From: Ornithodoros turicata | Taxonomy: Eukaryota; Arthropoda; Arachnida; Ixodida; Argasidae | Length of the DNA: 64,000 nt | Assembly: GCF_037126465.1 (NCBI RefSeq) | Contig: NW_026999405.1 | Location: 682,001-746,000 of the forward strand | Reading direction: 5' to 3' | Part shown: positions 55,210 to 64,000 of the stretch, piece by piece | Layout of the letters: each line of letters begins with the position of its first letter | Numbering within the stretch: the first letter of the stretch is position 1 | Notes under the pieces: model-generated | The model's database searches: none | The model's input: the letters and a program-made list of their open reading frames with translations, nothing else | What the model was told of the DNA's origin: nothing | Program-made: the position numbers and the translations under genes

Positions 55210-55595
55210 CTGAGTCATGTGACAGACTGGCGCCGTGTTGCTCTCTCTACTAGTACTCTCTACTGTGTTTCACTCTCTCAGACTGGCGCCGTGCCTCAAC
55301 GAAAGATGATCTAGTAGACCGTGGCGTTCGTGGTGTTCGTGGTTTGACCGTTTGGCGCCGCCATTCAAACACATGTAGTGAACGGTGCAGGAGTCTGCTA
55401 CGAATACTCAATATGCGTCCACGTAAACTACATCGAAGACGGCATGGAAGCGATACTTCACGCAAGTTTATTACGGAATCTGAGACAACGACATAGGAAG
55501 GCCTCAACAAGAACATTAAACTGGCGTTTTGGCATGCTGAGGATAGCAGCGTGGCTGGAACCGGGCAGAAGTAAAAATGCGTGGAGGTAAGCTCA
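55210..55595 (+). other. Promoter-like region and possible first exon inside the 8.36-kb insertion
   Basis: AGACTGGCGCCGTG occurs twice (55,213 and 55,280) and TTTGGCGCC, an E2F-like sequence, near 55,352. A short frame from an ATG near 55,412 (MRPRKLHRRRHGSDTSRKF) runs towards a donor AG/GTAAGC near 55,589 but meets a TAG. It may be the decayed first exon of the insertion's own gene. This is guesswork from position. Confidence 0.2.
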
Positions 55596-56723
55596 GTTAT
55601 CTCATTCAACGTGGTGACTGCTCCTCAGGAGTACGCATTTCTAGAAGGCATTGCATTTGTGTAATTGCGTCTTGTAGAGGTTTACAGCTTTTTCTACTTT
55701 TGTGCAGAAACCGAGAGTGATCTTATTACGACTGGAAGAAAATATACCCATACCTCGTGTTTTGAAGTGCGAAAATTTATTTCAGTAGACCAGTTCCTCC
55801 CATTGTTTCGACTGGCCGCCGAATCCGTCCATGCATCGCGTCAACTGTAGTCAGTTTCATGGTGCTGTTTGCGTGAGGTGTTCGGTCTAACGTCCAAAAT
55901 TTTAAAATGATTGAGGTATCTAAACTAACGGTAAGGGTACGGTGATATCGGAAGTACTGTACTGAAGCTTCTAAAATTGTGTATTTAGAATATTGTTGAT
56001 CTCCCACTAGAGAAAATTATATCTCCCCCAGCAAACCATCAAATATCGTATTTGTTTACTAGTTGTAGTATCCTCCACGCCTCTTCATTTTTTGGTAGGG
56101 GTGGCAGATGGGGAAAGTACGACAAACACTTACGAATTATACAGAATGACATTTCTTGTCTTGCAATTTATGTGATGTGCATGGTCTTTATGAATTCATG
56201 CTGTATTTGTTTTGGTCTTGCTCGATTGTGTATTTGTATTGCACCTTTTTTACAACTTTCTTGCTCTGCAAGTCAAATTATGCTTTATGCTCTTAGACAA
56301 TCGCGTTTGTATGGTGACCCAAAATGTATGACTACTCTGGATGCATGACTACTATGCATCTTTATTTGAAGACGATTTTTTTCTGTTTTTACGGACTTAA
56401 AAGGACTCTGACCAGAAGTTCGACAAATATTTCGTTTGCATCTATTACGAAGGTATAATATGCCTCCAAGCCACACGCGAAATATTTTGGCTGTGCGCGG
56501 AGGCAAAGTTTGCCAAACAGGGAGCTGAAAACCGGCTTCGCTTTTCCCCCTCAACTCGCGCAATCGGGGCCGAAATCTAGCCTCTTTGCAGTGGACATCC
56601 GCCAATTTCCGTGTGCGTGACGAAATCACGAGGGCCACGTTTCATTGGGCGCCCGGACCGGAAGTTCTGTTGTTAGTGAGTTTGTGAGAGCGCCGGCATC
56701 CGTCCGGAAAGCGATCTTCAATA

Positions 56724-57836
56724 TGGACGTCGAAGGCAGAAATGCGGAGACTTCGAGCCCGGAACTTCTTTCTGACCTTTCTGCGATCGAGACATCGAGA
56801 AGAAAATTCTGCGTGCTGAACAGCTTGGTAGGCTTTCGAAACGTCGCCGATGCCGCGAATGCGAGACGAAGTTAGAGCTCTACGAGCATCAGTTACAGAT
56901 GAAGCAAACAGCATGAGTCGCCTGTCTTCAGGTAAGCGATGAGCTTTTTAACGCACACTGTGATCGAACATGTAAACGTTCTCAGAAATTTCATGTTCTG
57001 ATATCTAATGCGCACTTGCTGTTCATGGTGCCGGTGTGGCTGGTGTGTCATAATGCCGAAGGAGATCGAATGCTTGTGCTGCAAGGAGCTCGAAAACACT
57101 GCCGAATGACTGCAGTATGAGTGCATTACAACCCACAAAGATTTCCAACTTCTATTCTTCAATATGACTGTCCTGAAGGTCGCATATTGAACTCCGTGGG
57201 CAGCGCGAACCTATGAGCGACTGTATTCACAAGTAAGTCACATGTGTCCTTGTCGAACGACGTTAAAATTTGGGCGCCAAAAACTGGTTTGGTCGTGCAA
57301 TAGAGTCGTTAAAAACTCCAGTACAGGGCGCAGCACATAAAAAGGCTATACAGTACACGACTCTGAACTGGAGAAAACCAATATAGGCAATTTTGTAATT
57401 GTCAGTGTGCTGTGTCCTGAGTCACGTTTTTATGTATTGCCCTGTGCATAAGGTTTTAGCGTAGGTTTTTAGCGATATTGAGTGTTCTTGATTGTCGATT
57501 CAGTGAAAAGTAAAATAATTTTGGGTTCTAAAAGAACACAGCATGTGTAGTAATGTACAAGGTGTGGGCAGGTAAGCTGCAGTTACTCTCAGGTACATGT
57601 AGAAATGACAATGCACACACACTGTACTGTAACCGGCTACCTATTTGCCTAAACTATATTTTATGTACATCTGTGTAGACGATGCAGATACACTGCGTAT
57701 CGCCAGTTTGCAAGGTGAGTATGGCACAAGCTTGGAAAAACAAGATCATGGTCATCCCAGCCTGTGCAGTGAAGAGGGTCTGGCAAGCCTTTCCCACAGA
57801 AAATGCCACAGGCTTCAAGTACCCAAGGTCCTAACT
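56724..57836 (+). pseudogene. P2X7 intracellular-domain-like (P2RX7_C-type) gene 2, decayed
   Basis: A possible first exon runs from the ATG at 56,724 to a donor near 56,934 (CTTCAG then GTAAGC); its frame is broken. The second exon, about 57,029-57,226, contains the clear zinc signature CRCGWCVIMPKEIECLCCKE. It continues YECITTHKDFQLLFFNMTVL and ERLYSQ with two in-frame TGA codons, and ends at CAA/GTAAGT. The third exon starts near 57,678 after TCTGTGTAG. It reads RCRYTAYRQFAR, then after a stop and a frameshift NKIMVIPACAVKRVWQAFPT and GFKYPRS with a stop near 57,836. Order and residues match the P2X7 C-terminal ballast domain. The same gene type is in element 1 at 45,985-46,734. Confidence 0.8.
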
Positions 57837-57899
57837 GGGGGTACCTCTTCGCACAGCTCGTCTATCACATTTAAAATAATTCAGCATCTGTATTTAGGA

Positions 57900-59380
57900 T
57901 GATCTATAGCTCTCAGGATGATGCATGGTTCATGAGTTCAACATGTTGTGTTGAAACACAACACTAGTCCTTTTTAATGAGCCTTGCGGAACGATAGATG
58001 AGCACTCCTTTCGTGACATTGTGTACCATTGCTGCAGTGAACAATTTCTTGAGCAAGACTGATGAACGAACAAAAAATAGAGTCTTGTCTTCCAAATATG
58101 TGTGTTCCTTGTAACTTCCGTATTTGTTAAGTGACCCATGTTGATGTCCCCCCTCATGTAATGCCTGCAATGGCCTTTGAGATATATTCATAAATAAATA
58201 AATATCAAAACCGGAAAAAGATATAACACGTATCCTCTCTTTGTGTGAATGATACATAGACATTCTCAGAAGATTTGTACATAGTCACACTTTGCCTCAT
58301 TTTGCATAAAGCCTAGTTCCACCTCTTACATCATCTCCACATCTTCAATCTCCAAAGCAGTACAAGGCTAAAGTAATCAGCTACTACATAAAAAGAAGGA
58401 GGGGAGGAACACAAATGCTGACACATCTAAAATTCGAAGAAACCCTGGTACTTTCACGGGGCTACTCACGGCTCAGTGCTGGATCAGATCCCGATGGAAA
58501 ACAGCTTTTCTGAGCCTCAGTGATAGATTCCTTTGATTGCACTGACTGTGAGGCACATCTCATTGGCTTGGTGGCAAGTGGGCTTGCGTCTGATAGTAAG
58601 ATTTGGAAGAAAGGGAGCAAGGAACATCGCTCTACGGTCTTAAGGAGGATATCAACGTTACCTGTCAAGGTACAGCATTTCATGTTGCTTTCAGTAAGTA
58701 CAACACTCCTCATAGCAGTTACCATTCGTGTTGGGAAAGCATGCTGAATTTAGCTCAGGTAGTGCATCCAGAACTGTGAATCGGGTTCATAGAGAGCACC
58801 TGGTGAGAGGGACAGCAACAGTGTCCAGTAAAGACTCTCCAGGAATTTTGTGCAGGTTTGGGGGTCACACCTTTTAATAGTGTTGATGGAAAACAGGGTG
58901 TGTGAAACACTGACTTCTGGTAGATGAATTCTTGTTATTTATGACCAGGTACCCATGTTCTAGTAATCTAGAAAAAGCCTTGGCTCTCTTGGAGGAAATT
59001 ACTAATGAATCTGAGTGTCTTTTGTGGAAAGAGGTTGTAACTGCCTTTCTATCCACCCTTCTTAGTTGCCCTAGCAAAAGCAAATATGTAATACTGTACA
59101 CCATATCTGATGCTAGCACACTAATTGCTTTGAGTGTTCTCAGGCTTCTGAAATGGAGCTACCTCGTACATACGCTGTGCCATGTCGGCAAGAACATAAA
59201 TCAGACTGCCTTTACTTTTTAAATTGGCCCTTCAGTGCTTCATGTGACTGCAAGAATGGCACCCCCAAAACAATAGGCAACAAGAATGATTTCTGCAATG
59301 TATTGAGCTTTGTAAAACAACAACTTTATTTGAAAATATATTCCAAAAGCCGGGTGACAACCTCATAATGTAGCGTCCTT
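57900..59380. other. Unassigned interior of element 2
   Basis: Open frames at 58,462-58,747 and 58,932-59,222 have no motif I know. They may be further exons of the element's transposase, which I could not identify. Confidence 0.3.
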
Positions 59381-59384
59381 TACT

Positions 59385-60000
59385 GCAAACACCGCTGAAC
59401 ACAACGAATAAAAACAGAGCGTAAACGTTTTGTCGCCTATCCGGGAAGCATCATCAGTACAACAGAGGCCAAAGATGAGCACATCAGCCTATCTAAGAGG
59501 GAATCTTACACATCCGATAGGGGGCCACGGTATGTATTACAGGCTGAAGCATCACGCCTGATAAAGCAGGATTCTAAGAACTTTCTAGGGCCCCATCGCT
59601 AGTCATGAGCAAAGATTACTGCACCATCAAAATATATGTCCCTTAGAACAGCAGTGGTAGACTGATTCGGTCCTCTTTAGTTAAGCTAAGCATTAGTAGC
59701 CCTGGCAACTGGCTCTTTTAGTCTTGTCCCAAGTCTTTTGTCTATCTCGCCAATGTAGGTTGCATCACATTGTATGCACTCAACTTGATATGCACAGTCA
59801 AAATGCCTGATGGGCACAGTGCCCTCCAAATAGCGTATGAAATACGTTGGATGAAAGGAATGCGGACCACCGATTTGACTCCTTTGATGTTGTTTTTGAT
59901 TGTTCTCTGTTGGAGGGATGATGCCACCTGGATAGGCAATTAAACATTTACTCTCTTTATTCTTGATTGTTGTGTTAAGCCAGTGTTCTGAGTAAAGCAT
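59385..60000 (-). pseudogene. Penelope-like element 3' end with GIY-YIG domain
   Basis: On the minus strand a frame gives VRIPFIQRISYAIWRAL, the conserved stretch before the endonuclease in Penelope-like elements. A neighbouring frame gives YQVECIQCDATYIGEIDKRL and GTRLKEP, the start of the GIY-YIG endonuclease. The frames differ, so a shift separates them. The reverse transcriptase is missing. The end of the element near 59,424-59,457 carries CTGATGA and an ACAAAACG segment recalling a hammerhead core, in the position where Penelope elements carry it. Confidence 0.7.
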
Positions 60001-60298
60001 TTTACATTATGAACTTTGTTTGAATGATGATTAGTGGCGAGCTTCATACCCTGGGCCACTACTCTAACAATTGCTTGTGGTAGTGTGGCGAAATGGAATA
60101 ACGAGCCTTGTAGACAATTTACTTGGCAATATATTTATTTATCTCTCATAGGTTGAAGAACCCAGTGTGGTGTTACATAATGGAGGGGCACGTAATTATA
60201 CAAGACCGATCACCAAAAGGCCTTGCTTTTGACTAGATTAAAATGTGAAGCGATTGTAATATAACAAATGCTGCATGGTGGCGATATGATAGGTTCTC

Positions 60299-60700
60299 CT
60301 TACGAGTTGTCGCCGCAGTTACGGTTAGTTGAGAAACTGCATATCCAGGTAGCAGGATCAAATTTTAATTAGGCTACTTTGGCCAACACGCGAGCGTAGA
60401 GCACAGTGTCAAAAGCCCTTACAAAATAAAAAGAATACTACATCTACGTGGACCCAGAAATCAAGACAGTTTGAAATGCTGTGAACGAATGCCACTACGT
60501 TAGTTGTGCATGAATACCCTTTTCTAAAGCCATGCTGGAATTTAAAAAAAGAAATCGACATGGTAGTACATGATGTACTCCATTAGTTTACAGGGAACCC
60601 TAAAAAGTGGAGCTGGTTAATAGATAGAAGGAGCATAGTTGTCACCTCTTCTGAAGACAGGAATAAGCTTGAGACCTATGTCCTCGACTAAAGAACCTTT
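60299..60700 (-). pseudogene. Non-LTR retrotransposon reverse-transcriptase fragment
   Basis: The minus strand encodes QHGFRKGYSCTTNVVAFVHS, then VDVVFFLFCKGF in place of the usual VDAIFLDFSKAFD, so the catalytic block is damaged. Upstream pieces near 60,600-60,700 resemble the region before the fingers (KFQHGF preceded by a stop-containing stretch). Clade is Jockey/CR1-like by appearance. It is an inactive fragment inside TTAA element 2. Confidence 0.65.
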
Positions 60701-60989
60701 GACACAGATTAACGTATCTTCATTCCAGCTCTTTCACTTTCAGATGTTCATCTCTGTTGAGTGGTCTGTCATTCTTGTAATAGAGATTGGAATTGAAATG
60801 CAGGTGCATAAGGGATGCTCTGAAAGAAAAGTGTTTGGTTTTAGTCCTCTTAATGTTTCTGAAAACGAAAACAAACTTCACTGTGACTATTCTTCTGAAA
60901 TTAGCAATTCCAGGATGACAGCAAAAAAATATATCTTGCCATATCATTATATCCACCTGGCACTTCAATTGAATAATGGCAGTTGAAGA

Positions 60990-62370
60990 TGACGATGATT
61001 CAATTTAATGACGCATAAGCAACTCGGGCTATAGTGCGCCAAAACCATGGTAAAACTGTGAGTTGTTAAATATCAGACGATTATACTAAAATAATATACT
61101 TTGTTGGTTGGTAAATTGAGATATAGACAAAAACATGATATGATAAAAATAAGCAATTGAAGAAAAGGCAATTGTTGGCTTTGTGTGACTGATGTCGAGT
61201 TTGTCACAGTACGTGTTGAATAATAATGTACGCTGATACGCTGTAGCATATAAAGTACAATCATACACACGCTCAATATGTGGTGGATATGTGAAACCAA
61301 TATACACATACTTACATTTCAAACTTTCTTGAAAAAGGCAGTGTAAGTCTGTCGGATTTGCCAGACTCTATACAAAGCCAGTAAGCACAGTGTGGAATGA
61401 CTGATTCATCTTTTGAAGGCAGAGGTGCAGCTACCACGACGCTTCGTCATCTCAATGCTTCGGAGCGGCATAGCCTAGTAAGAAGCCATCAGAAGGATCT
61501 CATAACGATAACTTGGTCGAAAAAGTGGAGGGTTCTGTGGGATATGTAAGAAAGCATACGCGTTACACAACAGCTACGAGAATGATCGACTGCACCTGCA
61601 TGGTTTTCAGTACGTAGACTTGGAACTGAAAAATAAATGTGCTAACCTTGTTGATACTACTTTTCCGTCAGGACCACACGAGAGCACATTTGGTTTTTTT
61701 AGTTGAAGGTATCATCAGGCCCCTATGCTCCTTTGAGATGCAGCAGACAGAAGTTCGCTGAGGCGAGTGACTGCCGTTGCGGTTCGTCGCTTCGCAGCAG
61801 ATCAAGAACAGTACACCGCAACGATAGGTGAAACGTTCAGAATATGGTGACCAACTCCAACACCAACCCAATGACCCGAACAAAGACGATGAACCGGGAG
61901 TCACACAAGTTCGCAAGCTCTGCATACGGCATCCATTACAGCTGACCGGATACGGAAGCATATATCGAACGCCGTGTACAGATTGAAAAGAAAATCGTAG
62001 AAACTGTTGCAGGTGATAAATGCAGGGTATATTTTTCTTTTTGAGGCTCTGTAACAAAAACATATTAACGTAGAAATGCCATTTCATGAAGGAAATTAAC
62101 AGATATTGCGTGACCACGTGACGCGTTTGAGCCAATTGTGGGTGTTGCGAGTGGCCCCCGTGTTGACGTCATCTTGATGGTGGGCCGGGGTGGATATTCT
62201 ATATAAGCGTATGTTTTCTCGGTTTGACGCTAGGCGTGCTGCACTCGGATGAAGTCGAATGTTTAAAATTCGAGTTTAGAGAAACCGTGGGGTTTTAATG
62301 CGTGAATTTTCGCATGTGGAGTCCTTGTTGGGTGCTTTATCGACTACAAGTACGAAAGAGCTCCCACAGT
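60990..62370. other. Unassigned right part of element 2
   Basis: Small frames only. A TATA-like TCTATATAAGCG lies at about 62,198, facing the right terminus. No THAP-like translation was found here on either strand. Confidence 0.3.
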
Positions 62371-62452
62371 TTCTGGTCAGAGTCCCTTTAAGACATTCTG
62401 CTTTCGGAACCTTCTGCATGCTGAACATTCTGTACCAAACGTAAGAACGTAT

Positions 62453-63060
62453 AAACACCATGTAGATGTGTTTACGGTCTTACGTTTGGAACAGAAGGCG
62501 CAGACTACGGAAGGTGCATAAAGCAGAATGTGTTAGGTCCATAAAAAGAGCATGAAAATTAAAGCAGCGTTCGTTATTCTCATATTGGAATTGTATATGA
62601 CTCGCAATAATGATCTCTTCACGGCGATATGCCTTATCATAACTAAAACAGCTTATCCCGCGCAGTAGTCACCATTACCTGCGAGTATAAATTAATACTC
62701 CGACTGAACTGAGCGTGTGTATCACAATTGGGGTTTTCTGGCCCAGATTATGATTTTTATTGCACCATATGCCAGTATTCTAAAATGTGTGCTCCTTCAT
62801 CCAATTTCCGCACACACATGCTTTGCCTGCTTTTCCAAACAAGAGCATATGTAGCATCGTAATGTCACAATTGACATTATGACGTTCTTACTTTCTTTTC
62901 TTTTTTCTTTCAGATGCATATAAACGATATCTTAATGAGAGGCCCTCAGATCCACCGAAGGCTACAAGGCTGAGTTCTTTTGTTCTGCACATGCGATTTT
63001 TTTTTCGAACGATTTAAATAAAGAGTAAACAGATTGCACAGATTGTCACTTGGTGTAGAA
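62453..63060. other. No recognised feature
   Basis: Begins with a short imperfect inverted repeat (TACGTTTGG types near 62,435-62,490), otherwise AT-rich DNA between element 2 and the right subterminal array. Confidence 0.35.
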
Positions 63061-63079
63061 CATCGTTTCTTTACTGTCT

Positions 63080-63301
63080 CCTGCAAAGCTTATAAGAACA
63101 TTTGGATTGAGTCTTGTGAGAAACAAGCTATAAGAAGGTCTATGAGAAACCCTTAAGAGAAACTTTATGAGATCTCATAGAGATCCGATGGGAAATTCTA
63201 TGAGAAAACCTGTAAGAATTTGGGAAATAATCCCATAGAATTTCTCTTAGGATTCTGTAAGATGTTTCTTGTGAGAATTCCTGTAGGATTTTTCAATAGG
63301 G
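63080..63301. repeat. Right subterminal repeat array
   Basis: About a dozen variants of the left-end motif (CTTGTGAGAA, TCTATGAGAA, CTGTAAGAAT, CTGTAAGATG, TTGTGAGAAT) lead up to the right terminus of the 8.36-kb insertion. Confidence 0.7.
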
Positions 63302-63510
63302 ACGGCTGTATGTCGTGAGGGCCAGGGAGCAGATGTCTCTGACGATCTTGGAGCGAGGAGAAGATAATATTCGCAGCGCCGCCTTGCTGTCCGCAAGCAC
63401 AGTCCAGTTGGTTGGGGGCCTCGTTGATATAAGTTTCAGGGCTTCATTGATGGCGACGAGCTCTGTTTCGGTGGAGGATGTGTCGTGAGGAAGCTTGAGC
63501 GCGTAGTTAG
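63302..63510 (-). mobile_element. Non-LTR retrotransposon copy B, upstream RNase H part
   Basis: The minus strand encodes LPHDTSSTETELVAINEALK, then NWTVLADSKAALRIL and DICSLALTTYSR, the middle of RNase H with its catalytic Glu and Asp context. It breaks off at the insertion. The missing continuation is the frame that starts at 54,942. The N-terminal YTDGS block is absent, so the copy is 5'-truncated near 63,510. Confidence 0.8.
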
Positions 63511-64000
63511 TTGGCGCATTGTACGTAAGGTGAATGCTGTGGAAACGCTGGATATACAGGAAGAGCCAGCAAATGAGTACACAGTAAACAACGAGAGGAC
63601 AGTGAACGATGAAAGGAGAAAATTGCACCTTGAATCACCCGACGAGATTTGCAGACGATTGCTATGAAGAGAAAATCGTCTGCTTGGGTGCTTGCTGGCT
63701 GGCTTCATTCTCATAATAGGCGATTTCAGATATTGCCCTTGTGCTCCGTACGGGGGCCCTCCGTCGCCCAAGTCACGCGCATCGCGCAATGCGTCGTGGG
63801 AAATGGTTTACATTCGTGCTTGCTGCGTGTTGCTCGAAGTTGCGGGAGTTCCCCTAGAAGTCGGCCCAGGACGCACATTTCCCCAGGGCGTCAGTCGTGA
63901 CGTTGCCCACATACGTGAGGCCGACAACGGCAAGCCCTTTCACCATCACCACCACCACTGTGGGAGGTGAAGGAGAAACAAAACCGAAACCGTTTGCGCT
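63511..64000. other. No recognised feature
   Basis: GC-richer DNA with open frames on both strands and no motif. Near 63,938 a run of CAC units encodes six histidines in one frame, most likely a chance trinucleotide repeat. Confidence 0.35.

Larger units (their letters stand above)
56401..62387. mobile_element. TTAA-flanked element 2 (Kolobok-like), 5,987 bp
   Basis: Left terminus AAGGACTCTGACCAGAA and right terminus AGGGACTCTGACCAGAA (reverse complement), one mismatch in 17. TTAA lies outside both (56,397-56,400 and 62,388-62,391). The first seven bases resemble the terminus of element 1 at 43,495. It carries a P2X7-tail-like gene reading inward from the left end and has accumulated retroelement fragments (59.4-60.7 kb). 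No THAP exon or DDE core was recognised. Confidence 0.75.
54943..63301. mobile_element. 8.36-kb inverted-end insertion splitting a non-LTR RNase H
   Basis: Termini CCCTATTGAAAAATCCTAC and the exact complement GTAGGATTTTTCAATAGGG (63,283-63,301). AC is duplicated at 54,941-54,942 and 63,302-63,303 (a GAC reading is equally possible if the terminus is one base shorter). Removing the insertion restores the RNase H frame (Y-S-R-L-T-A). About 270 bp at each end are filled with variants of TTCTTACAGA and TTCTCACAGA in both orientations, typical of subterminal transposase-binding repeats in CACTA-like elements. Its own transposase was not recognised. Much of the interior is a second element, 56,401-62,387. 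Confidence 0.8.

Noticed and set aside
63938..63957. Histidine-run coding sequence (CATCACCACC type) as a vector His-tag
   Set aside because: Imperfect CAC trinucleotide run in ordinary genomic context, with no vector sequence around it.

Overview
The window looks like gene-poor, repeat-dense nuclear DNA from a hard (ixodid) tick. The main pointer is a full tRNA-derived SINE at 53,841-54,116 that I recognise as the Ruka family of ixodid ticks. Intron-containing transposase genes and abundant TA-flanked Tc1/mariner-type repeats agree with an arthropod genome. No bacterial signals, rRNA or CRISPR array were seen. I could not support any single-copy host gene: every reading frame with a recognisable domain belongs to a mobile element. 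Family names come from reading motifs, not from searches.

Layout. 1-4.2 kb: foldback repeats. 4.2-7.1 kb: a multi-exon PIF/Harbinger transposase (minus) facing a BESS-like accessory gene (plus); the transposase is broken by a 397-bp MITE and cut at its 5' end by a degenerate Gypsy element (7.1-9.7 kb). 10.8-11.3 kb: a non-LTR 3' end. 11.4-36.3 kb: MITEs and foldback elements, including eight recognisable copies plus one remnant of a hairpin family with termini CACTCT, SINEs, a hAT-type MITE and a Harbinger-type MITE, separated by unrecognised DNA. 38.7-42.4 kb: a very recent Gypsy insertion with identical LTRs, a 5-bp target duplication and an open pol, but no capsid. 43.5-47.0 kb: a TTAA-flanked element carrying a decayed THAP exon and a decayed P2X7-intracellular-domain-like gene. 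48.5-52.3 kb: a BEL/Pao element with a large internal deletion. 53.0-63.5 kb: a nest of insertions.

The nest reads outside in. A Tc1/mariner transposase pseudogene (minus) was entered by the Ruka SINE and adjoins the poly(A) end of a non-LTR element. That element's RNase H is split by an 8.36-kb insertion (54,943-63,301) with inverted ends and many subterminal repeats. This insertion contains a second TTAA-flanked element (56,401-62,387) with another P2X7-like gene, and inside that lie fragments of a non-LTR reverse transcriptase and a Penelope-like GIY-YIG element.

The most unusual result is that two separate TTAA-flanked elements, with related termini beginning AGGGACT or AAGGACT, each carry a gene for the cysteine-rich domain otherwise known from the cytoplasmic tail of P2X7 receptors. 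In both the gene sits next to one terminus and reads inward. This suggests that the domain is a standing component of a Kolobok-like transposon family. Penelope-type ends with degenerate hammerhead-like cores recur at several loci.
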